Shown: positions 1 to 10,900 of the stretch, piece after piece | How positions within the stretch are numbered: position 1 is the first letter of the stretch | Layout of the letters: each line of letters opens with the position of its first letter | Assembly (NCBI GenBank): GCA_001599355.1 | Contig: BCGQ01000003.1 | Coordinates: forward strand, 2,468-66,467 | Source: Nakazawaea peltata | Taxonomy: Eukaryota; Ascomycota; Pichiomycetes; Alaninales; Pachysolenaceae | DNA: 64,000 nt | Direction of reading: 5' to 3' | Program-made: the position numbers and the translations under genes | The notes under the pieces: model-generated | Told to the model about the DNA's origin: nothing | Seen by the model: the letters and a program-made list of their open reading frames with translations, nothing else | The model's database searches: none

Positions 1-1145
1 GTGGTAGTAGTGGAAGTATCAGTTCCGGTCCACGGTTCAGTGGTGGTGGTAGTTATTGGGGCATCAGTAGGCGTCTCAACAATAACAGTAACATCACCAA
101 GAGAGTCTGTGGTAGTGGTAGTCGAGGTGAAGGTTTCACTCCAAGGTGTAGTCCTAGTAACAGTGAATGGGGTAGAAGCTGGGGTATCAACAATTACAGT
201 CACATCTCCATTAGAACCAGTATTGGTTGTGTACGAAGTGTAAGTACCCGTCCATGGTTCCGTTGTTGTTGTAGTGATTGGAGTATGAGTTGGCGTCTCA
301 ATAATGACTGTTACGTCCCCATTTTTTCCTGTGGTAGTTGTGGTGGACGTAGCAGAACCAGTCCATGGTTCTGTTGTTGTAGTGGTTTTACGTCCAAAGT
401 CCGTTGAACTGCAAAGACTTTCGTCATCTGTATCCTGGAACTCATAAATCCAGTTTGCATAATTTGAGATCACTTTCTTAGAAGGGGTCGTTATAGTAAA
501 TCTCAATCTTGCAGCCCATCTCTCCAGGTTGACGTAAACAATTCTCATTGGAAAATAGTAACCAGCCTTCAAGAAAATGGAACTGGTCATTGACGTATAT
601 TCGTCTGCATCAACACTCTTGGTAGTGTAAAGCAAGTAATCATTACTGACCTTCTTACTAATAACATATGCATCACTGTCACAACATTCGAATGCAGCCT
701 CAGTTCCAAAGAAGACCATACAAGCGTCATCGGCGACAAGCAAACTGAAAGTATAGTAGCCTGTTTCCCTTGCACGGAAATAACCTGTTAATTGAGCTAG
801 GAAATGATTGATGGTCACAGAAACTCCAAACACTTTATCATGAAGAGATGCACTGTCGTCACTTTCCACTATATGGAATTGTGGATTAGTAACTCCAGTA
901 ATATTGGATGTCTTTGCATTTTTCTTATACCCTTTGGCCATAAAATGTGGATCGAAAAATGACTTCAAGTCCTTGTTTTTGTAGTTGTAGAACTGGACAG
1001 AAAATCCTGTGGAAATAGCGGATTCAGAGACATCACAACCATAACTGACAGTATTTTTGGTATTATTACCAGTACCATCTTTACCACCAGCCGCGAAGGC
1101 AGCCCCGGCGAACGCAAATGTCCAAAAGTAATGAGCAATTTTCAT
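1..1145 (-). CDS. Flo-type cell-wall adhesin (flocculin), N-terminal part
   Basis: Likely a surface adhesin for cell-cell or cell-substrate binding. The ATG at 1145 opens a hydrophobic signal peptide (MKIAHYFWTFAFAGAAFA). A PA14/Flo5-like lectin domain follows, to about residue 255. It keeps the paired Asp of the calcium/carbohydrate site (VADDACMVFFG), the Flo5-like ECC pair and the domain-ending YEFQDTDDESLC. Then come four Thr-rich flocculin repeats with the core TTTTEPWTG...NGDVTVIVETPT. The frame is still open at the left edge, so the rest of the repeats and any GPI-anchor signal lie outside the window. Known: this repeat type is shared with S. cerevisiae FLO1/5/9. Inferred: ligand unknown, since the specificity loop is not recognisably Flo1-like. 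Confidence 0.88.
   Translation of the reverse strand, partial: MKIAHYFWTFAFAGAAFAAGGKDGTGNNTKNTVSYGCDVSESAISTGFSVQFYNYKNKDLKSFFDPHFMAKGYKKNAKTSNITGVTNPQFHIVESDDSASLHDKVFGVSVTINHFLAQLTGYFRARETGYYTFSLLVADDACMVFFGTEAAFECCDSDAYVISKKVSNDYLLYTTKSVDADEYTSMTSSIFLKAGYYFPMRIVYVNLERWAARLRFTITTPSKKVISNYANWIYEFQDTDDESLCSSTDFGRKTTTTTEPWTGSATSTTTTTGKNGDVTVIIETPTHTPITTTTTEPWTGTYTSYTTNTGSNGDVTVIVDTPASTPFTVTRTTPWSETFTSTTTTTDSLGDVTVIVETPTDAPITTTTTEPWTGTDTSTTT
27..470 (-). repeat. Flocculin tandem repeat, 111-bp period
   Basis: The TEPWTG codons recur at plus-strand positions 30, 141, 252 and 363, exactly 111 bp (37 residues) apart, giving four copies in the window. The third-from-domain copy reads TTPWSE instead of TEPWTG. 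The array continues towards the left edge, so the copy number is a minimum. Confidence 0.85.
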
Positions 1146-3603
1146 CAATGTGGTGGGTGTTGATAGATTCTTATTTGACGATCGAGTGGCCGGGGCGTCA
1201 TATTTATATCTTATTCTGCAAACGTGTTACAGCAATAGATTCCTTCAAATAAATGAAGACGGGTTTGAGCATCAGTTTCAGTTGTTCTTAACTAGACTCA
1301 TCATTTTAGAGGAGCTCTATAGCTTTAAGTATTGATACTTGTACTCATTTCTTGCGATTTTGTGCAGGAGCAAAGAAAAGTGTTTTTTATCAGTCAGTCT
1401 TTTCAGGTCGACTTACAAGATTTTCTGAGAAGTTGAGATATTTCAAGACTTATATAATGATCGGGCTACTGATTAAAAAGATGGATAGTTTGGTTGAGCG
1501 TAAAGTTTTATGAAAGCCAATGTGAAACATATGCTTGTTTCTCGAGGTAGCCAGTTTATCGCGATGCGAAAGCTGAAATATAGCTAGTTTTGGCCAGAAA
1601 ACATGGCTTGGCAATATTTTTTTTCCCTAAAAAAGGTATAGCTAGCTCAAGGGGATCAATTATATGAACAGCTGTCATCTTCGAAGAGGGATACTAAAGG
1701 ACTTTAAGAGTTTGTCTCATTCTGAACGTGAAGTTAAGTGGGAAAATACCGCACTTCCTCCTTCATTTTATGACCCAAAAGAGATTTTGATGCCAGACTT
1801 GTTTTGCAGTACAAGGATGATCATTGTAGATATCAGAGGTATGCAGTATATAGATTGCAAAATTTACGAGTAGCATACGACAAAATCATTGGATCCTGTA
1901 AATCTTTAGATTAAAAGCTCAGTGTCTCACAATAGCAAATATTAGTAAATGACGCGCGCAAGGAATTTTTGTTATGGATTTTTACCCAAAAGGGCTCTAC
2001 GCTGGGAAGTAGCGTTTCACTATAAATTGTGGCTTGGAAAAGGCTGAGTCTAGACGGGCGAAAGCCTGCTATTTAACCCTTTCAAGAAGACAGCCAAATG
2101 TGGGTTCTGTTCTTTAGCCCGTTTGGGATGATGTCAAAAACAGAAACCCAGCAAAGCCAATTTAGGGTGCCTTGTGCATGACTAGCATTACAATTTACAT
2201 CGAGATTAGATGACATCTGTCTTAAGTTGTTTACAATAACTACACTTCTGCAATCAAAGCTTATCATAATTCAAGGAGGTAATAACAGGACGCATACCCT
2301 TGTGTGAACACTGAGGGTCTTTGTGCTTTGTAAAATGGGGCAAATAAAGATTCCTGCGTTTTTTTAATTCCAAAGACTATATGGGTACATTTTTTTTGGT
2401 CAAACAGTTGATGACATCAAGAATTCAACTTAGCTAAAGCATTGTTTCGTATCCCTAGGGGTGAATAGAATTAAACAATATATGCAAATTGACTATTGTC
2501 TGCGTTGGTGGTCACCGAGTTCATCAAGTTACATATGCACATCATCACTCTATTACTCTATCACGCTACATTAATTAAGAGCTGCCAAACAATCTTTTTC
2601 CTTGGGAGCAAGTAATATGGTAAAAGCTGAGCAACAGAAAGAAATATATTATACTTTCGTGCACCACTATTTTTTAAGGACCTACCTAAATTTCGTCTGA
2701 ATTCACTTTAATTTGTTCTAATTTTTGGCAAGAGAAAGAATAGTTTTACTTCGGATCTGAAACGTTACTTTGAGGTATTACAGAACGAGCCAGATAATCC
2801 GGTAGCTCCATAATCTTCTTGATCCTGGAACTCTATATCCCCTAGCCTTGGCTTCCACATTCTTCTCATCTTTCGCATGCGCCCTGCGCCTAATATATGT
2901 ACCTAAAAAAGGTAACAAATCCAGTGCAAATATACAAATCGGGTAGGTTAGTAACATATTTAGGAATCAGTAACCAAAAATAAACCTCCCAGCCCCTCCC
3001 TTTACTGTGCTGAGCTATGCATCTAGCTCTCTATTACTACCCCTAAGATAATTACATCATATGTGGCAACATATCTGATATTCTGCTTACTGTTACAGAT
3101 GACAAGATAAGAAATTACAAGGATTTTCTCGAATGCCTCTTGTTGAGAGATTATCAGAGATTATCAGAGATAAATTACAAGACGTAGCAGAAAATACATC
3201 CGTGAATCTTATTTCCATATACGGTATAACCCAATATACCAAGCAAGCATATGCTCATCCCGACGACTAGCTCTAAGGAAACAAAAGCCAACCAATAAAC
3301 AACCGAGCACTTCTTATATGCTGTCTGCAATTTACAAATTTCTGTCTGTCATAATTCTCAATTCCAAAGTAAGGAAAGACTGAACAAACCTTTAGATGAG
3401 GCAATGTAGTTAGTGTTGAATTTAATTCTGCGAGAACAGATCCTTGTTTATATATTTAACTTAATTTCAAAAGCTGATTATCATGTTCTAACTAACAACA
3501 ATTTTACTCCTTTCTCTGACTGCAAGAGAATCGTTAGTATTCCATCTCGTTTATTGAGTGATTGAGAATCTCCTACATTTTGCTTTCGATGCAATAAAAG
3601 AAT
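1146..3603. other. Gene-poor gap, 2.46 kb
   Basis: No convincing gene. It holds the adhesin promoter next to 1145, scattered T/A runs, a short direct repeat of GAGATTATCA near 3150-3170, and one 59-codon minus-strand reading frame (2778-2957) discussed under findings. Such long gaps beside FLO-type genes are common in yeasts. Confidence 0.6.
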
Positions 3604-4524
3604 CTATTTGTAAGTAATATCGTCTAGTTCTATATCGTCGTTTTCATTTTCCGAAGGAGAGACATACTCGTAAGAGGGCGTAGTTCTAGACCTACGGGAA
3701 TAACGGAAGTGGAAAAGCAGAACCCCTGCTACTGATGCAAGCAAAAGAATCGAAGCAATTAGTTGAATTGCATTCAACAGACTGGCGGAAGAGTGAGAAT
3801 TCGAGTCGGGTTTTGAGTCAGACTCTTTGATAGGTTCAACTGAAGACTGTGCTGAAGGCAGAGGCAATGACGACGACAGCGGAGTTGTATCTAAAGAAAG
3901 ATCTCTTGCACATAATGCAAAATAGTCATTTGGTATTGAGATTGAACTTGGAATCAGTTGAGGATCTTCAATTAAAGTGATTCCTAATCCTTGCACAAGA
4001 TGCCAATCTATATGACAATGGAAAAACCAAACCCCCGGGTTATCAGCTTTGTATCTGAGCACAACTTTTGATCTTCCATGCAAATTAACGGTATCCCTTC
4101 TCATTGGATACTCTGGAACTACCATTTCTTCTAAATTCTTACCATTATACAAGACTTGGAAATTGTGACCATGCAAATGGAAAGGATGAGTCATCATATC
4201 ATGGGTACTATCGACTATAATTTCGACAACTTGGTCTTTTTCTAAAATGTAAGGATTTGAAGTCGATTGATACGTTGATATATCAGTCGCATTAGCCCCA
4301 GAGCTCGCCATGACACTGTATAAAATAGGAACATCCGGAGACTCATAAGGTTTACTATTAAATGAGTAATGACCATCCTTCTCAGAAAAGTATAAGTAAA
4401 TCTGTTGGTCGACCTCGGTATACAGAGGTATTTTTTCCAATGGTTGCAAAGTGGTATCATCAATGACGTGCAACAGCTTCTTATCTTTTGCAGGCTCAGA
4501 ACTGGACAAGCCCCAGAATGATAC
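3604..4524 (-). pseudogene. Fet3-like multicopper ferroxidase, C-terminal remnant
   Basis: The frame encodes only the third cupredoxin domain, membrane anchor and cytosolic tail of a Fet3-type iron oxidase. The copper motifs HPFHLHGHNFQV and HCHIDWHLVQGLG are intact. They are followed by a Ser/Pro-rich stalk, a transmembrane segment (LIASILLLASVAGVLLFHF), an RYSRR stop-transfer and an acidic tail. Domains 1 and 2, with the other copper ligands, are absent. Just upstream is an in-frame stop at 4525-4527, and no ATG occurs before the middle of the domain. The next gene starts only about 130 bp away, leaving no room for a missing exon. I read it as a truncated host gene. An assembly collapse is the alternative. 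Confidence 0.75.
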
Positions 4525-4641
4525 TCATCTGAACTTGACAGGCTGAAAAGTTCTTATCGTGCAGAGAAGACTAAATAGTATGTGTGTTCCTTAGTGCAGG
4601 AAAAATCATAATTTTAATAACTTGCTATGAAAATATAAAAT

Positions 4642-5313
4642 TCAAGGGATGGAATTTCCAACTTGGAAACCCTTGATCTTGCTCAATCTCTCGTGCCATT
4701 CTTTAACATGTGGACGCGTATCAAGGCTGACACCTGACCAGTTATGAATACCAACCAATGGCCAGAATAAAATGTCAGCAAGAGTGATGTGATCACCGAC
4801 AATGAAACCAGTGCCTTCAGAGGCCAATCTAGTTTCCAAAACGTCACAGTAACGGTTCAGTTCACCGACAAATCTGTTAATAGCGAAAGGAATCTTCTCC
4901 GGGAAATAGTTCAGGAACATACCAGCCTGTGTGAACATAGGACCTAAACCAGAAATTTGAACGAACATCCAGTTCAATTGTTTATAATATAAGGGATGGT
5001 CTCTGGCCAAACTGTACTTGCGATCAGTGTCGTACTTGTCAGAAATATACATCAAAATCGCAGCACTTTCAGCAATGCTTTGAACATTTCCATCTTCATC
5101 CTTGACTAACAAGGTAGGAACCTTTCCATCAGGATTGTACTTGAGGAACCATTCTTCCTTGTTCTCCTTGCCGAACTCAAGTTTCTTGAAATCGTAGTCT
5201 ACACCGAGCAATTCCAAAAGAATAGTGGCCTTGTGTGCATTAGGGGTACCCAGGGAAAGAAGGGTAATTCCTGTTCTTAAGTTATCAAGGGAGGTAATAT
5301 AACGTGGCGGCAT
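4642..5313 (-). CDS. Glutathione S-transferase, Ure2-like class
   Basis: Predicted soluble GST of 223 residues. The N-terminal thioredoxin-like half (about 14-100) has TPNAHKATILLELLGVDY, the cis-Pro motif KVPTLL and the glutathione-gamma-Glu contact AESAAILMYI. The all-helical C-terminal half carries the usual GDHITLADILFWPL N-capping/hydrophobic-staple motif. This is the arrangement of fungal Ure2p-class GSTs, without the Gln/Asn prion domain of Ure2 itself. Likely role: conjugation of glutathione to electrophiles or peroxide reduction in the cytosol. Substrate unknown. It sits head-on behind the ferroxidase remnant on the same strand, with no sign of functional linkage. Confidence 0.85.
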   Translation of the reverse strand: MPPRYITSLDNLRTGITLLSLGTPNAHKATILLELLGVDYDFKKLEFGKENKEEWFLKYNPDGKVPTLLVKDEDGNVQSIAESAAILMYISDKYDTDRKYSLARDHPLYYKQLNWMFVQISGLGPMFTQAGMFLNYFPEKIPFAINRFVGELNRYCDVLETRLASEGTGFIVGDHITLADILFWPLVGIHNWSGVSLDTRPHVKEWHERLSKIKGFQVGNSIP

Positions 5314-5973
5314 TGTGTTTGAGGTTGAGAGTTCTTGGGAGTCAAGACTTCATACTTCCTCATTTCTTTTATATAGGACAGACTTATGATGACATTCTTG
5401 CTCGCTTCTTTGTTTACTAGCTAATCGTCAGATCTTGCTTGTTTCTTTTTCAGAAGAAGGAGATATTATTTATCGTATGGAACGAAATAAAACGAGACTT
5501 CATTCCACGCACTATTACTAATTGGAAGGGAAAAAATGCTCCCAGATACAAAAAACAGGTTTGACAGCTGGGCATAGCAGTTAAAATACTAACAAAAAAG
5601 AGAGGAGGAGCAAAAATGCCTTCCAGGAGTAATTATAAGTGGCTGAGATGCCTCGCTCGTTTTATAACTAAATAAATTTTCTGCTTGAAAACGAGCTTTT
5701 AGACTAAATAAGATGCCATGTACCTTAGATCAACCTATGAGATGGAGGACATTGAAGTTACACTGCCAATGAGATCTGGTTATACTGACTAATTCTACAA
5801 CGTTTCATTCGCTTCATTCGCTTCATTCGCTTTTCTGATTTGTACATTCGATGCATTTAACGGTTTTAGCTATGTATTAGTTTAATTCTACTGAAAATGA
5901 GAAATCAATTTTTGATGTTCCGAAGACCCTATGACTTCGAGAAAATGTCACTCTATTTTTAGGAATCAACTTT
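5314..5973. other. Intergenic, 660 bp, with a 9-bp triplet repeat
   Basis: Promoter of the GST gene at the left end and 3' region of the acetyltransferase at the right. The only structure seen is TTCATTCGC in three perfect tandem copies at 5804-5830. No gene is visible. Confidence 0.6.
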
Positions 5974-6684
5974 TCAAGCGAATTCCTTTTGCACTTCAGG
6001 TAATTCATCTGGTCTAAAGAATCTGACCACTTTACAAGGAACACCAACGGCAATACAATTGTCTGGAATACTCTTATTAACAACACTTCCAGCCCCAATG
6101 ATAACATTGTCACCGATGGTAACACCTGGCAACACGGTGGAGTTGGCACCAAGCCAAACGTTATTTCCAATAGTGACAGGTCTTGCAAATTCTACACAAG
6201 GTCTTACCAATCTAGTCTTAGCGGATACAGGATGAGTAGCTGTCAATATAGAGACGTTTGGGGCGCACATAACATCATCCCCGATTGTGACGAGAGAGCA
6301 ATCCAAAATGGTCAAATTGAAATTGGAGTAAAATCCCTTACCAACAGAGATATTGAATCCATAATCGACACGGAATGGATATTCCATGAAACAACCAGGG
6401 CCAACTTTACCGAAGATCTTAGCCACATACAGAGCTCTAGCCAGGTTATATTCCTCACTATTTTTGTAGTCACTGAACCTAATTTTGGAGTAATCATCGG
6501 CCATCTCGTGACGAATAGCTCTGGCACTGACCAATTCGTCAACATAACCATTATAAAGCATACCGCTGATCATATGTTCGTAAGGCTCAATATGAGGAAC
6601 ACCGTTCAAGTTTTCATAGGCCCACTTGATCATTTCCTCATCTTTCTCCGTAGAGAAGGTTACAGTATTACCTCTATCACTCAT
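5974..6684 (-). CDS. Maltose/galactoside-type sugar O-acetyltransferase
   Basis: Acetyl-CoA-dependent O-acetyltransferase of the LacA/Maa/NodL family, 236 residues. A short helical Mac-type domain (about 26-90) precedes a left-handed beta-helix of hexapeptide repeats: VTIGDDVMCAPNVSI, then VTIGNNVWLGANSTVLPG and VTIGDNVIIGAGSVV. The catalytic His sits in TATHP, in the loop between coils. S. cerevisiae YJL218W is the obvious budding-yeast relative. The acceptor sugar is not predictable. The family is patchy in yeasts and may trace to bacterial transfer, but codon use here looks native. It is divergently arranged with OXR1 across a 462-bp gap. Confidence 0.85.
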   Translation of the reverse strand: MSDRGNTVTFSTEKDEEMIKWAYENLNGVPHIEPYEHMISGMLYNGYVDELVSARAIRHEMADDYSKIRFSDYKNSEEYNLARALYVAKIFGKVGPGCFMEYPFRVDYGFNISVGKGFYSNFNLTILDCSLVTIGDDVMCAPNVSILTATHPVSAKTRLVRPCVEFARPVTIGNNVWLGANSTVLPGVTIGDNVIIGAGSVVNKSIPDNCIAVGVPCKVVRFFRPDELPEVQKEFA

Positions 6685-7146
6685 TATCTCTAAATAAAAT
6701 GTCTACTTATTGCAATTCTATGGTCTATCACTTCTATAAATAACTTGTCTTCAACAAATCTTCCCCGGATTCTTGGATCGTCCTGATTTTCCTCCCCGCC
6801 AAGCTTAGAGAGCGAAAATTAGTGAAAAATTAGGTACATTTGCACGACTACAAGAAAGTCGGATAAGAGATACCAGATAAGGAAATGGAGCCGAAAGGTA
6901 ACATAGTATTTTGAGGTATCTTGTGGAGGGGGGTAGAGCTCAAGAAATGCCTCAAATGTGGCCCTTGTCAGGATTCAATCGTCATACATAAACCTCAGAT
7001 CATCAGCAGTGCTGTCATCAAGCACTTCTCCACCCAAATCAAGTAATAAATTTACTATGACGTAAACAGAAAAAATCCTAAAAAGGCAAGAAAAAATAAA
7101 AGGAAGGCGAAATAAGGCGGTACGATAAGGAGTAGCAAGGGCAAGG
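6685..7146. promoter_or_regulatory. Shared divergent promoter region (acetyltransferase / OXR1)
   Basis: 462 bp between two divergent starts. I see A/T-rich stretches, but no TATA element or known factor site I would defend. Confidence 0.4.
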
Positions 7147-7941
7147 ATGTCGTCCAGGTCTAAATCTCCAAGCTCTAAAGATCGATTCCAGCGATTGAGT
7201 GGACTTTTCAAGCGTAATTCATCTGAAGACTCGTCAACTCCCAAAGGAATAGACGACTCTGTCTCATTCATGACATCATCAGCATCATCTTCCACGTCAA
7301 ACTTCTTTGAAGGACCCGTGTTTACACCGTTGGTTCTCTCGGGTTATAAGTCGAATGTGCGCCATAAATTACTCGATCCGGGACTTGCTGAAGATATTCG
7401 AATGCATTTACCGCCAAGATTACAAATCAGTCATGATTGGAGCCTACTTTATTCTATTGAACAAAATGGTATCTCTTTGAACACATTATACACTTCGATG
7501 AAGCCAACGACTAATACTATCCAGTCACGCAAATATGGATACCTCATCGTCATCAGGGATCAAAAACATCAGGTCTTTGGCGCATATGTCAATGAATACT
7601 TAAGACCCATGGACAGAAAACAATACTACGGAAATGGAGAATGTTTCTTATGGAAAACGGAGAAATCACATGTGCCCAATTTGAATAATAACACTTCTGT
7701 GGCTAATCTGACCCAATTGAGACTAAAAGTTTTCCCTTATACGTCATTGAATGACTTCATCATATATTCTAATTCAAGCTTCATATCGATAGGATCAGGT
7801 CAAGGTAAGTTCGGTTTATGGATAGATAACGATTTATACAAAGGGGCCAGTGATACGGTGGAAACGTTCGGAAACGAACCTCTTAGTTCAAATGATACAC
7901 AATTCAAGATCCTTGGGTTAGAAATCTGGAAGATCGGTTAA
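7147..7941 (+). CDS. OXR1: TLDc-domain oxidation-resistance protein Oxr1
   Basis: 264 residues. A Ser-rich N-terminus (1-55) is followed by a TLDc domain over about residues 60-264: LPPRLQISHDWSLLYS, SLNTLYTSM, YLIVIRDQKHQVFGAYVNE, the GNGECFLWK strand, and the terminal FGLWIDNDLYKGAS plus ILGLEIWKIG. Known for the family: Oxr1 protects against oxidative damage and, in S. cerevisiae, promotes disassembly of the vacuolar V-ATPase. Length and domain order match yeast Oxr1. Its stop codon lies 37 bp from the end of convergent GDB1. Confidence 0.9.
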   Translation: MSSRSKSPSSKDRFQRLSGLFKRNSSEDSSTPKGIDDSVSFMTSSASSSTSNFFEGPVFTPLVLSGYKSNVRHKLLDPGLAEDIRMHLPPRLQISHDWSLLYSIEQNGISLNTLYTSMKPTTNTIQSRKYGYLIVIRDQKHQVFGAYVNEYLRPMDRKQYYGNGECFLWKTEKSHVPNLNNNTSVANLTQLRLKVFPYTSLNDFIIYSNSSFISIGSGQGKFGLWIDNDLYKGASDTVETFGNEPLSSNDTQFKILGLEIWKIG

Positions 7942-7978
7942 TTTATATATATAATAAAGTTTATTTTTAATAATTAGT

Positions 7979-10900
7979 TTAGTCCAAATTCAAATCTAAG
8001 AACAAATCCAACAAACAACCTGTTGACCATGCTTGACTCGGAGAAGAATCTTTACAGAATTCTCCATCCTTTTGGGTCAATTCGGTCAATCCAGCCCAAG
8101 GTGATACCCTGATCCACTTCCTGTGCAGTTCCAATCTTCTTCCTAACAACTGATGAATAAATGCATTATCATCGTCATTTGCACATCTCTCATGCCCAAT
8201 TAAATGGAACTTGAGATAAGCTCTGAGGAAATACCCGTAGCACCAAACCCATTCGGGACCTTGGTGATAATTACGACCTTTAGATGTGGCAAAATCGTCG
8301 TTATCGACGCTATTCAAATAATATGGTCGATAATTATAATCGGAAGGATCCAAAGTCTTCATTCCAAGAGGTCCTCTGATGTATTTATCGGCGATTTGTA
8401 AACATCTCAAAGCTCTGTCTGGAGTGAATAATTCTGGTGCCACAGTCATCGCAATGGCAAAGTTAGGTCTCAATTGATAATCTTCATATGGTTTAGTAGT
8501 CTTGTAAATGTCTTTATAAATTCCTCTACGATTTACAATTCCTGAATCAATATCAAATTGAGAATCTTGAGCCGGATCTTCTGGAATATAGAAACATCTC
8601 TCAAAATTCTTTTGAATCAACAGTTCCCATTCTTTAAAAGATATTTTCGAACCATCCTGTTTAACAACACCATCATACTTAAATTTACCAGCACCATTCA
8701 ATCCATTTACAAATCTCAAAGCACTCTTCAATAACCCAATAATCTCAACATCAGCACCATCTCTAGGAGTCCCTGGGAATCCTCTATTATGAGCTCTTTC
8801 ACTCTCACCCATTTTATCCATCCAGGTACCACAATTCCATTGACTTCCTCCATGAACAAACCCTGTTTCCCAGTCAACTTTCACCTCCACATTGAACCCT
8901 TCATCTTTCATCTGCGAGTCCAAAGTTGGCCCGGCATTGGCTTCACGATACTTAATGCCCTTAGCATGACGAGCAAGAATCTCGTAAATGATATCCTCTA
9001 TCGAAGTCTCATAACTAAAAGCCTCCTCATCATCAAATTTGATATACCTGTCATCCAACGGGAATCTTCTTTTTACTTTTTCCTTCAAAATCGATTCCCC
9101 CGCAGGAACAATAGTGATGTAATCTTGGATCAGCTGCAAAAAAAACCAAGATGCGTCTCTCGCATTATATCTCGGATTTCTCCCCGCATCGAGCAAATTA
9201 GGAATTAATCCATGCTTCAAAGTCAGAGCAAAAGACAAAATGTGCGATTTCAGCTCATCGTATCTTTCGAGCGCCAAGGTCAAACCTCTCAAAGAGATGA
9301 ACACGTCTCTTCCCCAACAACGCATGTAATCGTAACTGAAATGTGGTAACCCGGCTGCCATACAAGGAACCTGTTTGAAAGGAACCAAAGACGTGGACCT
9401 CATTAAACTGATCATCTGAATAGAAGTCAACGATAAACTCTGGACAAAACGAGTTCCATTGTGGACCAAGCTTTTAGATAATTGCTCAAGCGCTCTGTAG
9501 CGGCAAGCTTCATACGCAACACCCACAATAAGACAGAAATAGCGGGGGGTTAAAAAATAAGGAAGATTACTCAATTTTTCAACACGTTGCTCGAGCCATT
9601 CTTGGAATTTTCTAACTCCTTCAGATTCTTTGAACTTATCAAGTCTTCGAATGATATAATCAAAGGCCCATTTGCCCTTTCTTAAATGTTCAATCAGTGG
9701 GTGACCCAAATTATTTTCCAAAATCACATCACGTAACAGAGAAATCCACCCTTGTAAACCTGCATATTTAAGATATCCATAATCTGGAATATTGTAAACT
9801 CCATCACGCCCAGCACTGGAGTCACGTTCCTCGGATTCACAATGATACAATAATACGTTCAAATCGGTCAAAGTTGCCATAGAAGCTGCTTCTAATGCTC
9901 CATTCTTGACAAAAGAATCGAGTTCTTCGTTACAATTCTCAAAGTGAGTCTCGAATAAAGCAATAGAACCTTGAGGGAAGTCATCTGGGATGGTGATTTT
10001 GGTCTCTTTCTTTACTGGATCATACTCCAAAGTTGGAGCCGACAATTCCACTAATTTTGTAGCTACAGGTTCGATGATCCCAGAATCAGAATTTGGCTCA
10101 CCTCCAATACTTTTAAGCTTATAAGCAAATAAATTCTTCACTTTGCTTCCTGTCAAGTACACTGGAGCAAGCCATTGATCATTGTCTGGGGAGAATTTAG
10201 TTCTGGCAACAAGGAAGTACCCATTGCCGGTTCTGGAGTTTGTTCTATGGAAAGTTATGTACTGATCTTCATGGTGAACATGCATTTCATCATCTTCATC
10301 TGAATTGATCGTTTCTTTACTAATTTTTTTACGAATTTCATTCAACTTCCGTTTCAGTGGGACAATACCCAAGTCAGGTTTATCAGTGTATAATCTCTTT
10401 TCTGAGACAACGTTGAGTAAATGAGGGAAACATTCGTCAAACCCAAAAACAGTACCTGTAGCAGAAGCACACAAAGATACTAATGCCAGAGTAGGTAAAG
10501 TATCTTCTACACAACGTTTATCAAATGGAGTTTCATTGTCATGAGTGCAATCCATGAAAAGAGCATGAGGAGAAGAGGCTGTCAAGACTTTAGGAATGTT
10601 AATCTCGGAAGCAGCACCGAAAACATTGGATTTCACATCCTCTCCAATTGGATAAGCAAACTCGTCCAATGGGAGCCACTTCAACGATCCAATCGGTCTA
10701 CCTCCATGACGATGTACCAATCTAGACAATTCTCCTACAGACCATGCTTGCATGGCTTCTCTGATCAACGAATTAATAGAAAGACGCTCCACGAACAATT
10801 TATCCATTTCCTCACTACCGGTGAACAATTCTGCTACGACATAAAGAGAGGGATTTACTTCACGAGCAGCATCAAGTAACAGTTCTCCAACATGCAATGG

